64,000 bases of DNA. Origin: DASQPA01 sp963756455 (lineage in GTDB: Bacteria > Acidobacteriota > Thermoanaerobaculia > Multivoradales > UBA5704). The notes beneath the pieces are model-generated. The model saw only the letters and a list, made by a program, of their open reading frames with translations, was not told where the DNA came from and ran no database searches. The stretch covers positions 1,426,001 through 1,490,000 of the forward strand of contig CAVWNC010000003.1 in NCBI GenBank assembly GCA_963756455.1, written 5' to 3'. A program made the position numbers and the translations under genes. Each line of letters begins with the position of its first letter. Positions within the stretch are counted from its first letter, which is position 1. Positions 32,786-40,574 of the stretch are shown one piece after another.

Positions 32786-33352
32786 ATGGCCTCCGAAGCC
32801 CACCGCCGGATGACCGTCGAAGAGTATCTTGCCCTCGAACGGCAGTCCGAGACGAGGAACGAGTTCCTGAACGGCGAGATGTTCGCGAGGACCGGCGCGA
32901 GCCGTCGTCACAATCGGACCGCTCTCAATGTCGCTACGACGCTCGACCGGCAACTTGCGAGCCGGGGGTGCGAGGTCTTCGTGAGCGGCATGCGGGTCCA
33001 GATTTCCGCCGTGCATCACTTCACCTACCCGGATGTCGTGGTCGCCTGCGGGGAGCCGCGGTTTACCGATGGGGAAGTCGATACGCTGCTCAATCCGACT
33101 CTGATCGTCGAAGTGCTCTCGACCAGCACCGAGCGGTACGACCGCGGCGCCAAGTTCGAGAGCTATCGCACTCTCCCGTCGCTCGCCGAGTACGTCCTGA
33201 TCGCCCAGGATCGGGTCCACGTCGAGCACTTCGTACGCCAGGGGAGTGGCGCCTGGCTGCTGACCGAGACCGATGGTCACGAGGATCGTGTCGAGCTGCC
33301 GTCGATCGGTTGCGCTCTGGCTCTGGCTGACGTCTATCAGAGAGTGCTATGA
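32786..33352 (+). CDS. Uma2-family putative endonuclease (DUF820)
   Basis: 188 residues. The N-terminal block MTVEEYLALERQSETRNEFLNGEMFA, then TYPDVVVACG (catalytic-type Asp), PTLIVEVLSTSTERYDRGAKFESYRTLPSLAEYVLI with the E-V and K positions, fits the PD-(D/E)xK-like Uma2 fold. The biological role of the family is unsettled; copies are numerous in some genomes and often sit in accessory DNA, as here. The stop overlaps the next gene start by 4 bp (ATGA). Confidence 0.92.
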   Translation: MASEAHRRMTVEEYLALERQSETRNEFLNGEMFARTGASRRHNRTALNVATTLDRQLASRGCEVFVSGMRVQISAVHHFTYPDVVVACGEPRFTDGEVDTLLNPTLIVEVLSTSTERYDRGAKFESYRTLPSLAEYVLIAQDRVHVEHFVRQGSGAWLLTETDGHEDRVELPSIGCALALADVYQRVL

Positions 33353-33540
33353 CCTCCTCCGAATCCGATCGGAAGGAGTTCTGGCTGGATCCGAAGACGC
33401 TGCACCATGTGCAGAGGATCCTCGGCACCGCTACCGAGCGGGAGACGGTCGAGGTCGTACTCGACATGATAGCGTTCCGTCGAGAGTTGCTCGATGGTAC
33501 TCAGGCGCTCGTCGGCCTTCAGATCGATTCGACCCGATAG
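33349..33540 (+). CDS. VapB-like small antitoxin
   Basis: 63 residues, overlapping the Uma2 stop. The sequence EFWLDPKTLHHVQRILGTATERETVEVVLDMIAFRRELLDG resembles ribbon-helix-helix VapB-type antitoxins that precede PIN toxins. The downstream frame contains only a degraded PIN start (33550-33657), so the pair is orphaned. It may alternatively be a partner of Uma2. Confidence 0.6.
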   Translation: MTSSESDRKEFWLDPKTLHHVQRILGTATERETVEVVLDMIAFRRELLDGTQALVGLQIDSTR

Positions 33541-33549
33541 GCTTGGCTA

Positions 33550-33657
33550 TTGCGGGAGTACGTCCTCGGCTCCAACAGTTACATCAACGCCGCCCAAGCG
33601 GTGCATCCTCAGGAGCAACTCCCAGCGCTGCTCCGGAAGCCGAACCCAATGCACTGA
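33550..33657 (+). pseudogene. Remnant of a PIN-type toxin N-terminus
   Basis: A TTG-start frame of 35 residues begins REYVLGSNSYINAAQAV, close to the usual PIN start Y-V-L-D-(S/T)-N-x-Y-I-x-A. The first acidic metal ligand is Gly (VLGSN). The frame ends at 33657, about 90 residues short. It follows the VapB-like gene by 10 bp, as a toxin would. I read it as a decayed vapC. Confidence 0.5.
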
Positions 33658-34355
33658 CGACCGCTCGAAGTGCGGCTCGGAACTCCTTGGTAACCCCAAA
33701 AGAGGATTGCAGGTTGGTCGGCCAACCGATCACCGTGAGCCCGCTGGGTAGACACCCAAGAAAGACAGAGACGCTCCGTCCGAGCGGTCCGGGAAGCGTT
33801 TCGACTGGGGCGAGCGCACACGAGAAATGCGTTTGAAAGGTATTCATACTGCCCGTCTATTAAGTAGAGCGATGCTGCATTCAGGAGGAGGTGATTTCCT
33901 GATTCGCTGCTCAAGGGGGATCTCCATATATCGAATCCTCGAACGTACCCGAGCCTCAAGCAGTGCGGTCCGGACGCCGTCAAGTATAGGGCTCGCGACC
34001 CTGTGGGCTGTGGACTCTCTTAGCCGCCGAGGTTTTCCGCATGGGGCCAACCTCGTCGTACGGCCGCTGCGATCAGCGCTTCGTAGCTCGATGGGACGTT
34101 ACGTATTCCTGTTCTCAGGTAGGAAAGACAGACCACAAGTCGCCATAGGCTACACTTCGGCGCCTTCTCACGCTCCCCGGTTGCCGGGGTGAAAGATTTT
34201 TCGGAAAGTCTGCTTGGGGCGAATGGTTCTGCGGCGGCGGTGCCGGAGAACCGAAAAGAAAGTGGAGCGCGTCCGCGCTTTCCTGTCCGAACGTGCGGAC
34301 GGTGGCTTCTTTCGCAAATTGACGCTCGCTCCACGGGTTTCTACCATGGGTAAAC
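33658..34355. other. 698-bp region without a recognisable gene, less GC-rich
   Basis: Composition is visibly more AT-rich than the flanking genes. The largest minus-strand frame (33584-33847) and the others have no family resemblance. A hairpin lies at 34175-34189. It joins two decayed toxin-antitoxin loci, so it is probably debris of horizontally acquired DNA. Confidence 0.55.
34175..34189 (+). terminator. Terminator-like hairpin
   Basis: CCCCGG-TTG-CCGGGG followed by TGAAAGATTTTT. The stem is short but GC-only. No gene immediately upstream on the plus strand is intact, which fits a relic of a lost gene. Confidence 0.45.
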
Positions 34356-34799
34356 ATGGCATCCCGCAAAGCGACCAAGAAGCCGGTGGAGCCACCTGCC
34401 GACCCTTTAAGTCCCTTCCTGGGACCGCTTCTCCTGCGCGCCAGACAGAAGGCCGAGATGAAGCAGGAAGTCGTCGCATCAAAAGCGGGCATGAGCGACG
34501 CAACCTTGCGAAAGATTGAAAACGGATTATTCTCGCCGCAAAACGAACAACTCGTGGCAATCTGTAAGGCGGTGGGATTGAACCATGATGTGGTTCTACT
34601 GGAAGCCGCCACCTCTTTGTCGCAAACCTTGTTAGAGAGGCTCGGGCGGGATCCGGATTTGGACCTTCATGGTCTGCGAGAGAAAATGATCGCCGCCGTC
34701 AAGGCGCGGCACCAATCGGAGCTAGAGGAGATAGAGGCCAAGCTCTCTTGGGGTAGACTCCTATATCTCAAGACGAAGAGGTTCGTGGACCGGGAGTGA
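34356..34799 (+). CDS. XRE-family HTH regulator
   Basis: 147 residues. The HTH is at about 28-85: LLLRARQKAEMKQEVVASKAGMSDATLRKIENG, a canonical XRE/Cro helix-turn-helix with LFSPQNEQLVAICKAVGL following. The C-terminal 60 residues are helical and charged, likely for dimerisation or a partner. Codon use is less GC-biased than in core genes. It converges on a decayed DUF5615 gene, overlapping it by 39 bp. Regulators of this kind often control toxin-antitoxin or mobile loci; the target is unknown. Confidence 0.82.
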   Translation: MASRKATKKPVEPPADPLSPFLGPLLLRARQKAEMKQEVVASKAGMSDATLRKIENGLFSPQNEQLVAICKAVGLNHDVVLLEAATSLSQTLLERLGRDPDLDLHGLREKMIAAVKARHQSELEEIEAKLSWGRLLYLKTKRFVDRE

Positions 34800-34961
34800 A
34801 GCCCCGAGCCGTAGGTGCACGACTCTCGGTCCATCCGTCTGTGCCGAGCGGGGGGCCTGCTTCGGCGGCAGCCAAGGCCGTCGCCACTGGAAGGGCAGGG
34901 CGTTCTCTTCAAAGGTCGCCAACCAGGTCGGCGAAAGATTCATATCGACCAGGATCTTCAT
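34761..34961 (-). pseudogene. Truncated DUF5615 (PIN-like) toxin
   Basis: The start MKILVDMNLSPTWL is the characteristic N-terminus of DUF5615 PIN-like toxins, with the first metal-binding Asp. After about residue 26 the family sequence is lost: no second acidic motif (HDLDF) is seen in any frame. The ATG overlaps the DUF433 stop by 4 bp, as in intact pairs. I read it as an inactivated toxin. Confidence 0.6.
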
Positions 34962-35194
34962 CCGCGTTCGACCGCGACCGCGACCTCGATCTCCTCGACG
35001 CGCCAGGTGGCATAGCTGAGCGCGGCCCGGATGTCGTCCTTCTCAAGGTACGGATAGGCCTTCAGGATCTCGGCTTCCTCGTGGCCGGAAGCGAGGAGGC
35101 CCAGGAGGGTCCCTACCGTTACCCGCAAGCCTCGAATACAAGGCTTGCCTCCCATCACGTCGGGGTCAAGGGTAATGCGGTCGAAGGCTGGCAT
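34958..35194 (-). CDS. DUF433 antitoxin
   Basis: 78 residues, an intact DUF433 protein: ITLDPDVMGGKPCIRGLRVTVGTLLGLLASG and YPYLEKDDIRAALSYA. DUF433 proteins are winged-helix antitoxins that pair with DUF5615 or PIN toxins. GAGG lies 9 nt before the ATG. The partner toxin downstream appears broken (34761-34961), so this antitoxin is likely a leftover. Confidence 0.9.
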   Translation of the reverse strand: MPAFDRITLDPDVMGGKPCIRGLRVTVGTLLGLLASGHEEAEILKAYPYLEKDDIRAALSYATWRVEEIEVAVAVERG

Positions 35195-35244
35195 CGGCTT
35201 TCCTCGTTTCAGCGATGTTGAAGCATACCACCCGACCGTCTACC

Positions 35245-36516
35245 CTACTTCCGCATCAAGCTCTCCAGCTCATCCGTCCGCGCCGAGCGCATCCGCGCCT
35301 CCTCGGGGTCGACCTTCCCTTCCTTCACCAGGGTCGCGAGCGAATCCTCGAAGGAAATCATCCCGTGCCCTTTCCCCAGCGTGATCTCGTTGTAGAGCTT
35401 CTGGAGGTGCTGGCTCCGGATGTGGTGGCGCACGGGGTAGGTGCCCAGGAGGAGCTCGATCGCGGGGATGCGGCCGGCGGTGTCGGATCGGGGGAGGAGC
35501 TGCTGGAAGATGATGGCGTGGAGGGCTAAGGCGAGCTGCTGGCGGATCTGCGACTGTTGGCCGGTCGGGAAGACGTCGACGATCCGGTGGATGGCCTGGA
35601 CGACGTCGCTCGTGTGGAGGGTCGAGAGGATCAGGTGGCCGGTCTCGGCCGCGGTGAGCGCCGTCGCCACGGTCTCCAGGTCGCGCATCTCTCCGACCAG
35701 GATGACGTCGGGGTCCTGGCGGAGGGCGGCCCGCAGCGCGGCGGGGAAGGAGGGGGCGTCGAGGCCGATCTCCACCTGCTCGATGATCGAACGGTTGTTG
35801 GTGTGCTCGTATTCGACCGGATCTTCAATCGTGATGATGTGGGCCGGGCGGCTCTGGTTGATTTCCCCCAGGAGTGCCGCGAGCGTCGAGGACTTGCCCG
35901 AGCCGGTGGGGCCGCAGATGAGGACCAGGCCGTGCGCCTGCTGGACGAGCTTCGCGAGGCTCTTCGGCAGATTGAGCTTCTGAAGGGTGGGGACCTCGCG
36001 CGGGAGGGCGCGGAGGGCCGCGGCCAGGCGGCCGCGCTGGCGGTGGAGGTTGACCCTAAAGCGCCAGCCGCCGGTCGAGCCGGAGCTCCCCAGGCGGAGG
36101 GAGAAGTCGGCCGAGCCCTCCTCTTCGAGCTGCCGCCGCGCGCGAGCTCCCTGGTAGGGAGCGAGCATCTGCCGGAGCTGCTCTTCCTCCAACGGCTCGC
36201 GATCGGTCGTCACGAGGCGGCCGTCCAGGCGGAGGATCGGAGAGAGGCCGGTCAGCAGGTGAAGATCGCTCGCCCCGCGCCGTGTCATGTCGGTGAGCAG
36301 GCGCGCTAAGGGCTCGCCCTCCGCCACCTCGACCACGCGCCGCTCGGGGGCCAGGGCGGTGACGGGGGAGAGACGGTCTTCAGGGACGAGGAGGGAGTCG
36401 GCGGGATCGACGAGCTCGGCGGCTTCCTCACCGCCGGTCGCCGGCAGGCGGACAGCCCCCCGGTTGAGGTCGCCGATCAACTGGTCCAGCTCGGGGTCGC
36501 GGAGTAAGTCGCTCAC
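35245..36516 (-). CDS. PilT/PilU-type secretion or retraction ATPase
   Basis: 423 residues from a GTG. It has a variable N-terminal region (1-75), a PAS-like N-domain with DLHLLTGLSPILRLDGRLV, then the RecA-like ATPase. Walker A GPTGSGKSS, the Asp box (IITIEDPVEYEH), Walker B (DPDVILVGEMRD) and the His box (ETGHLILSTLHTSD) are intact. The retraction motif AIRNLIRE near the C-terminus is only weakly matched (HHIRSQHLQKL), so PilU or a PilT-like paralogue is more likely than canonical PilT. No other pilus genes lie in the window. Confidence 0.9.
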   Translation of the reverse strand: MSDLLRDPELDQLIGDLNRGAVRLPATGGEEAAELVDPADSLLVPEDRLSPVTALAPERRVVEVAEGEPLARLLTDMTRRGASDLHLLTGLSPILRLDGRLVTTDREPLEEEQLRQMLAPYQGARARRQLEEEGSADFSLRLGSSGSTGGWRFRVNLHRQRGRLAAALRALPREVPTLQKLNLPKSLAKLVQQAHGLVLICGPTGSGKSSTLAALLGEINQSRPAHIITIEDPVEYEHTNNRSIIEQVEIGLDAPSFPAALRAALRQDPDVILVGEMRDLETVATALTAAETGHLILSTLHTSDVVQAIHRIVDVFPTGQQSQIRQQLALALHAIIFQQLLPRSDTAGRIPAIELLLGTYPVRHHIRSQHLQKLYNEITLGKGHGMISFEDSLATLVKEGKVDPEEARMRSARTDELESLMRK

Positions 36517-37141
36517 GCCCGCATTCTACGGATAGAGAGGGCGGGATGTCGTGGGCCAACAGCCGGGCACGCTCCCCCACGACGCCCACATCCTGAGCTG
36601 TCTCATCAGCACGGACACGCTCAACCGCTACCTCGCCGTCCTCCTCGACGGCCGCGGCAAGGCGAAGGGGTGATTTTGGCGGCCGCTCCCGTCCCTCTCG
36701 CGATCACCGCCGCTCCTCGTTGGGTCACAGCCGGACTGCCGGGAGACGCTGCCTTTCCTCCGGCAAAGACCGCCGGCCTTCGCGTGGGCACCGCGAGAGG
36801 TCTGGCAGCATCTCCCGGACCTCCGGCAGCGACCGCGAGCCGTGCGGGGTCCCCTGCGAGAAGGGCGGGAGCGACTGCCGAGCACTCCGGCAGTCCTCGC
36901 CGGAGGTCGCGCGGAGACTCCCGGCAGGACGGCGACGATTGCGAGCGCGCCGGCAGCGTCTCATGCCCGGCAGGCCGCGGCTCCTCGCCTGCGGCGAGCG
37001 ACCCCCGTCGGACCGGTGCGGTACCCGACGGAGATGTCGCCGGCTCTGCGCGCGGGGGCAATAGAGGGGGACATTGATTGGTCTTCGCATGCATGATAAT
37101 GTAGAGATTGCGCAGAATCACCTGCAAAGAAAGGGAGATTC
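36517..37141. other. 625-bp intergenic region with scattered CCGGCAG-type repeats
   Basis: No gene is supported. Between about 36735 and 37010 the hexamer CCGGCA or its complement TGCCGG recurs every 15-45 bp, often as CTCCGGCAG or ACTGCCGGGAG. On the minus strand one frame gives repeated SLPE tripeptide-like blocks, on the plus strand other low-complexity peptides, so selection for protein is doubtful. The right end holds a possible promoter for the small Cys-rich protein. Confidence 0.55.
37074..37100 (+). promoter_or_regulatory. Possible promoter of the Cys-rich secreted protein
   Basis: TTGATT (37074-37079), a 15-bp spacer and GATAAT (37095-37100). The -10 is good and the spacer short. 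It would give a leader of about 35 nt to the ATG at 37142. Confidence 0.4.
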
Positions 37142-37549
37142 ATGAGATTCAGTCGCCTCGCCGTGCTCGTATTGGCTCTCGCCGCTCTGGCCCTCGCTGC
37201 CGTTCCCGCAACCGCGGCGCAGCCGTTTGCGTTCTGCGCCCAGGCGGACCCTTTGACAAAACTCTTCGTAGCGACGAGTGGACCCGGTGCGCAGCCGGCC
37301 TGCGGTCCCTTTTGCGCCGGCTTCGATGGTGGCACCACCCCCACGGCGGACGCGCTCGGCTCGTCCTGTGCGACCGCGACGAGCAACCTCGACGCTCAGC
37401 TCAAAGACTACGCCAACGGGACCTGCTCGGTGGTAGCTGGGCCGGCTTGTAACCTGATGTACACGACGACGGTCGCCTGTCACGCCGTGAGCGGTGGCTA
37501 TTCCGTATCGGGCTATGCCAAGTACGGCTGCCGGGAAACCACCTGCTGA
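37142..37549 (+). CDS. Small Cys-rich secreted protein
   Basis: 135 residues with a signal peptide (AVLVLALAALALAAVPATAA). The mature part has eight cysteines (AFCAQ, PACGPFCAG, SSCATA, GTCSVV, PACNL, VACHA, YGCRETTC), suggesting a disulfide-bonded extracellular protein. I do not recognise the family. AAAGGGAG lies 6 nt before the ATG. It is unlinked to the ATP synthase operon 250 bp downstream. Confidence 0.72.
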   Translation: MRFSRLAVLVLALAALALAAVPATAAQPFAFCAQADPLTKLFVATSGPGAQPACGPFCAGFDGGTTPTADALGSSCATATSNLDAQLKDYANGTCSVVAGPACNLMYTTTVACHAVSGGYSVSGYAKYGCRETTC

Positions 37550-37690
37550 GATTCTCCTGCCTAGGGGCGCCCCGTCCGTCCGTTAGGGCGCATCCGCGCC
37601 TCGGGCGCCCCCTCCGTCCCACCGCTGGCCTCCTCTCCGGGGCCACGTTGACGCAGACCCGGGCCGCCCCCCGCGTTCCTGGAGCCGCCG

Positions 37691-37732
37691 AGCTTGTGAC
37701 ATCTTGCACAAGCTACCGAGAGTTGCTATGCT
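37691..37732 (+). promoter_or_regulatory. Promoter and operator-like palindrome of the ATP synthase operon
   Basis: -35 TTGCAC (37704-37709), a 17-bp spacer and an extended -10 TGC-TATGCT (37727-37732). Overlapping the -35 is a perfect inverted repeat AGCTTGTG-N8-CACAAGCT (37691-37714), a likely binding site for a dimeric regulator. The first gene starts at 37802, giving a leader of about 60 nt. Confidence 0.68.
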
Positions 37733-37801
37733 CCGCCCACCCGTGGAGAGGGGTGCGTGTGCGGGCAGGGTTTGCCCGGGTGCACACGGTCTGGACGCGC
37801 G

Positions 37802-38059
37802 ATGCCCGAGCTGAACAGGAAGCCGCCGACCGGAACCCGCATGTTGGGGGTTGGCTTCGAGCTCGCCGCCGCGGTGGCGGGGTTCACCCTCATCGGCTAC
37901 TGGGTGGACCGCCACTTCGGGCACGGACCCTGGGGCGTCATCGTGGGAGTGGTCCTGGGGCTCATCGGTGGGATGTACAACCTGATTCGCGAGTCGCTCG
38001 CCGCCTCCAGGGAAGCCGGTAGCGGGACCAAGACATCGAACGGCGACCGGCAGCGATGA
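37802..38059 (+). CDS. AtpZ/AtpI-family F1Fo ATP synthase accessory protein
   Basis: 85 residues, two transmembrane helices (MLGVGFELAAAVAGFTLIGYWVD and WGVIVGVVLGLIGGMYNLI). The GxGxE...GYWxDxxFG pattern matches the AtpZ/F0F1 assembly protein family, which precedes atp operons. The ATG at 37802 gives the family's usual length; the longer frame upstream is not protein-like. It overlaps the next gene by 4 bp (ATGA). Role: assembly of the c-ring or a Mg2+/Ca2+ linked helper. Confidence 0.85.
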   Translation: MPELNRKPPTGTRMLGVGFELAAAVAGFTLIGYWVDRHFGHGPWGVIVGVVLGLIGGMYNLIRESLAASREAGSGTKTSNGDRQR

Positions 38060-38472
38060 CCGGCGCCCGCCCGCGGACCGCAGCGTACCTGCGGTTCCTG
38101 GCGTGGACGGTGGCCCTCGCGGTCGTAATCGCCCTGCTCGGCTACCTGCCGACGAAGCGGTGGGGGGGCGAAGGTGCGGTTCGCGCCATGCTGGCGGGCT
38201 GTGGGGTGGGAGTGGTGGCGTCGGCCCTGGGAGGGGTTCCGGTGCTTTTGTTCTCGGAGGTGGGAGGAGCGACCGGAGCTCTGGCCGCGATGGCGGTGCG
38301 GTTCGCCGCCGCCCTGGGGCTCGGTCTCGCCGCCGCCCTCTCGGGGAGTTTCGAGCGCGGTCCGCTCCTCCTCTGGATGGCGATCAGCTACATGGTCCTC
38401 TTGACGGTGGATACGCGCTATGCGCTCGGGGGCTTCTTAAGCCCCAAACACGAGAAGGAACAGGAGAAGTGA
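38056..38472 (+). CDS. AtpI-like membrane protein
   Basis: 138 residues with four hydrophobic segments and a charged C-terminus (HEKEQEK). Its position between the AtpZ-like gene and atpB and its topology fit the ATP synthase protein I family, although sequence identity is weak. It overlaps atpZ-like by 4 bp and atpB by 1 bp, so translation is coupled through to atpB. Confidence 0.7.
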   Translation: MTGARPRTAAYLRFLAWTVALAVVIALLGYLPTKRWGGEGAVRAMLAGCGVGVVASALGGVPVLLFSEVGGATGALAAMAVRFAAALGLGLAAALSGSFERGPLLLWMAISYMVLLTVDTRYALGGFLSPKHEKEQEK

Positions 38473-39392
38473 TGCTGCCTGCTTTCGCCCTCATCGCCGC
38501 GGAAAATCCGCTGGAGCATGTGATCCAGCATCCGCTGGTCACCCGGCCGGCGCACTTCCCGGGGGTTCTCGGCAAGGTGCTCACGCACTATGGCGTGATC
38601 ACCCTGCTCTCCGACCAGATCACCATGATGATCCTGGCCGGTCTGCTGCTCATCCTCTTCGTGCCGCTCCTCGCGCGCCGCCGCCGTGGGGCCGATGCCA
38701 TCGGCCGCCAGGTGCCGGTCGGCTTCGCCAATTTCCTCGAAGCGACCTGCCAGTACCTGCGGAAGGAAGTCGCCGAGCCGGCCCTCCACGAGCACACGGA
38801 CCGCTTCGTCCAGTACATCTGGAGCACCTTCTTCTTCATCCTGACGATCAACCTGCTGGGGCTCCTGCCGATCCCGACGCTTTCGAAGCTCGCCATCGGC
38901 ACCCACATCGGCGGCACCGCGACGGGTAATATCTTCGTCACCGGGACTCTCGCCGCCATCACCATGTTCATGATGGTGTTCAACGGCTTGCGGTTGGGCG
39001 GCAAGCACTACCTGGCACACTTCGTCCCCGGTCCGCTGTGGCTTGCACCGCTCTTCATCGTCGTCGAGATCGTCGGCCTGATCGCCCGCGTCTGCGCCCT
39101 CGCGATCCGGCTCTTCGCCAACATGATCGCCGGCCACATCCTGCTCGCCGTGCTGCTCGGGTTCATCCTCTCGGCCAGCGCGGCGATGGGCGTCGGCGGC
39201 GGGCTCGCGGTGGCCGTGCCGGTGGTCATCGGCAGCGTGGCGATCACCATGCTCGAGATCTTCGTGGCCTTCCTGCAGGCGTTCATCTTCACCTTCCTGA
39301 CGGCGCTGTTCCTGGGCGCCTCGGTGAACGTCCACCACGCCGCTGACCATAACGACGAGGAGGCGCACGCTCACGCCCACGCGGCGCACTAG
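38472..39392 (+). CDS. atpB: F1Fo ATP synthase subunit a
   Basis: 306 residues. Five or more helices; the proton-path Arg is in RLFANMIAGH (helix 4), and LEIFVAFLQAFIFTFLTALFLG is the conserved last helix with its Gln. The N-terminal MLPAFALIAAENPLEHVIQHPLV is typical of the longer a subunits. The ATG overlaps the preceding stop by one base (TGATG). The C-terminus is His-rich (HAADHNDEEAHAHAHAAH). It forms the two half-channels against the c-ring. Confidence 0.97.
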   Translation: MLPAFALIAAENPLEHVIQHPLVTRPAHFPGVLGKVLTHYGVITLLSDQITMMILAGLLLILFVPLLARRRRGADAIGRQVPVGFANFLEATCQYLRKEVAEPALHEHTDRFVQYIWSTFFFILTINLLGLLPIPTLSKLAIGTHIGGTATGNIFVTGTLAAITMFMMVFNGLRLGGKHYLAHFVPGPLWLAPLFIVVEIVGLIARVCALAIRLFANMIAGHILLAVLLGFILSASAAMGVGGGLAVAVPVVIGSVAITMLEIFVAFLQAFIFTFLTALFLGASVNVHHAADHNDEEAHAHAHAAH

Positions 39393-39516
39393 ATTCGATT
39401 TCGCCATGCCCGGACAAGCGCGGGGCACGCGGGCCATGAGGCGTGACTGCGATGGCGAACTGCACGCGGCGGACGGCCCCGCACGGCTGCCAACGAAGCG
39501 AAAGGATTGGAAGACG

Positions 39517-39882
39517 ATGGATAGGAAGAGATATTCGAAGTTTGTTCTCACCCTGCTGGTGGCCGGGCTCTGCCTGATGTTCCTGCCCGCCACCCCGGCC
39601 CACGCCCAGGCGGGCGCCAGCGCCGCTCCGGCGGCGAACGGCGGCAACGCCACGTTCCTCTCGACCGACGGCGCCCGCAAGCTCGGCGGCGCCATCGGCG
39701 TCGGCCTCGTCATCATGGGCGGCGCCGCGGGCATCGGCCGCATCGGCGGCAGCGCCGTCGAGTCGATGGCCCGGCAGCCCGAGGCCGCTGGACAGATCAG
39801 CACGGCCATGATCATCACCGCCGCCATGATCGAGGGCGCGACCCTGTTCGCGGTCGTCGTCGGCCTTCTGGCGGTTCTCTAA
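39517..39882 (+). CDS. atpE: F1Fo ATP synthase subunit c, with signal peptide
   Basis: 121 residues, longer than the usual 75-90 because of an N-terminal signal-like stretch (VLTLLVAGLCLMFLPATPAHA, cleavage near residue 33). Two hairpin helices follow: one with GGAIGVGLVIMGGAAGIGRIGG, the loop ESMARQPEA, and one with the ion-binding Glu in AMIEGATLFAV. No Na+-type Gln/Glu-Ser signature is seen, so proton coupling is likely. The ATG at 39517 is preferred to an upstream GTG-like frame. A strong hairpin follows the gene. Confidence 0.94.
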   Translation: MDRKRYSKFVLTLLVAGLCLMFLPATPAHAQAGASAAPAANGGNATFLSTDGARKLGGAIGVGLVIMGGAAGIGRIGGSAVESMARQPEAAGQISTAMIITAAMIEGATLFAVVVGLLAVL

Positions 39883-39895
39883 CTCTTGGGTAGGG

Positions 39896-39924
39896 CCGGC
39901 TCCCGCCCGAGGGGCGGGGGCCGG
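39896..39924 (+). other. Strong hairpin between atpE and atpF
   Basis: CCGGCTCCCGCCC-GAG-GGGCGGGGGCCGG, a 13-bp stem with one G-U pair and a 3-nt loop. It starts 14 nt after atpE and ends 28 nt before atpF. Not followed by a U-tract. It could protect or attenuate, giving more c subunit than b and the rest. Confidence 0.75.
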
Positions 39925-39951
39925 TGCGAGTCTCTTTAAGGAATACGACCG

Positions 39952-40566
39952 ATGCAGAACCTGAAGACCGGACTCCTGACGTTCGCCCTGGGGCTCGCCG
40001 CCCTTCCCGCGCTCGCCGCCGAGGGAGCCGCGGCCAACAACCCCTTTGCCGGCGATATCGGCAACGCCGTGTGGACGCTGGTCATCTTCGTGCTCGTGCT
40101 CGTCGTCCTCGGCAAGTTCGCCTGGGGCCCGATCCTGAAAGCCCTCCAGTCGCGCGAGGCGTTCATCCGCGAGTCGCTCGAAAAGGCCCAGAGCGATCGC
40201 CTCGAAGCGGAGGCGCGCTTGAAGGAGTATCTCGACAAGATCAACGCTTCCCGCGCCGAGGCGACCGCGATCGTAGACGAGGGACGCAGAGACGCCGAGG
40301 CGGTCAAGCACCGGATCGAGCAGGACGCGCGGGAAGAGGCGGAGAAGATCATCGCCCGCGGCAAGCACGAGATCGAGCTCGCCACGGCGACGGCGGTCAA
40401 GGAGCTCTATACGACCTCGGCGAAGCTCGCGACCGATCTCGCCGGCCGCATCCTGGGGCGCGAGATCAAGCCGCAGGATCACGAGCGCCTGATCGCCGAC
40501 GCGATCGACGAGCTCAGCCGGCAGCAGCCGCAGCACGGCACCGCCGATACGACGGGGCTCAACTAG
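39952..40566 (+). CDS. atpF: F1Fo ATP synthase subunit b, with signal peptide-like start
   Basis: 204 residues. Residues 1-22 resemble a signal peptide (LLTFALGLAALPALAA), then the single transmembrane helix (VWTLVIFVLVLVVLGKFAWGPI), then a long charged coiled coil. GPILKALQSREAFIRESLEKAQSDR is the usual b-subunit neck. It links Fo to the F1 head via delta as the peripheral stalk. AAGG lies 10 nt upstream. Next gene starts 8 bp later. Confidence 0.93.
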   Translation: MQNLKTGLLTFALGLAALPALAAEGAAANNPFAGDIGNAVWTLVIFVLVLVVLGKFAWGPILKALQSREAFIRESLEKAQSDRLEAEARLKEYLDKINASRAEATAIVDEGRRDAEAVKHRIEQDAREEAEKIIARGKHEIELATATAVKELYTTSAKLATDLAGRILGREIKPQDHERLIADAIDELSRQQPQHGTADTTGLN

Positions 40567-40574
40567 GAGACGCC

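Noticed and set aside
33584..33847. 87-residue minus-strand frame in the accessory patch
   Set aside because: No family resemblance, no ribosome site and it crosses the decayed PIN remnant; insufficient support.
36621..37127. 168-residue minus-strand frame over the CCGGCAG-rich region
   Set aside because: Low-complexity Pro/Ala/Arg product from repetitive DNA with no ribosome site.
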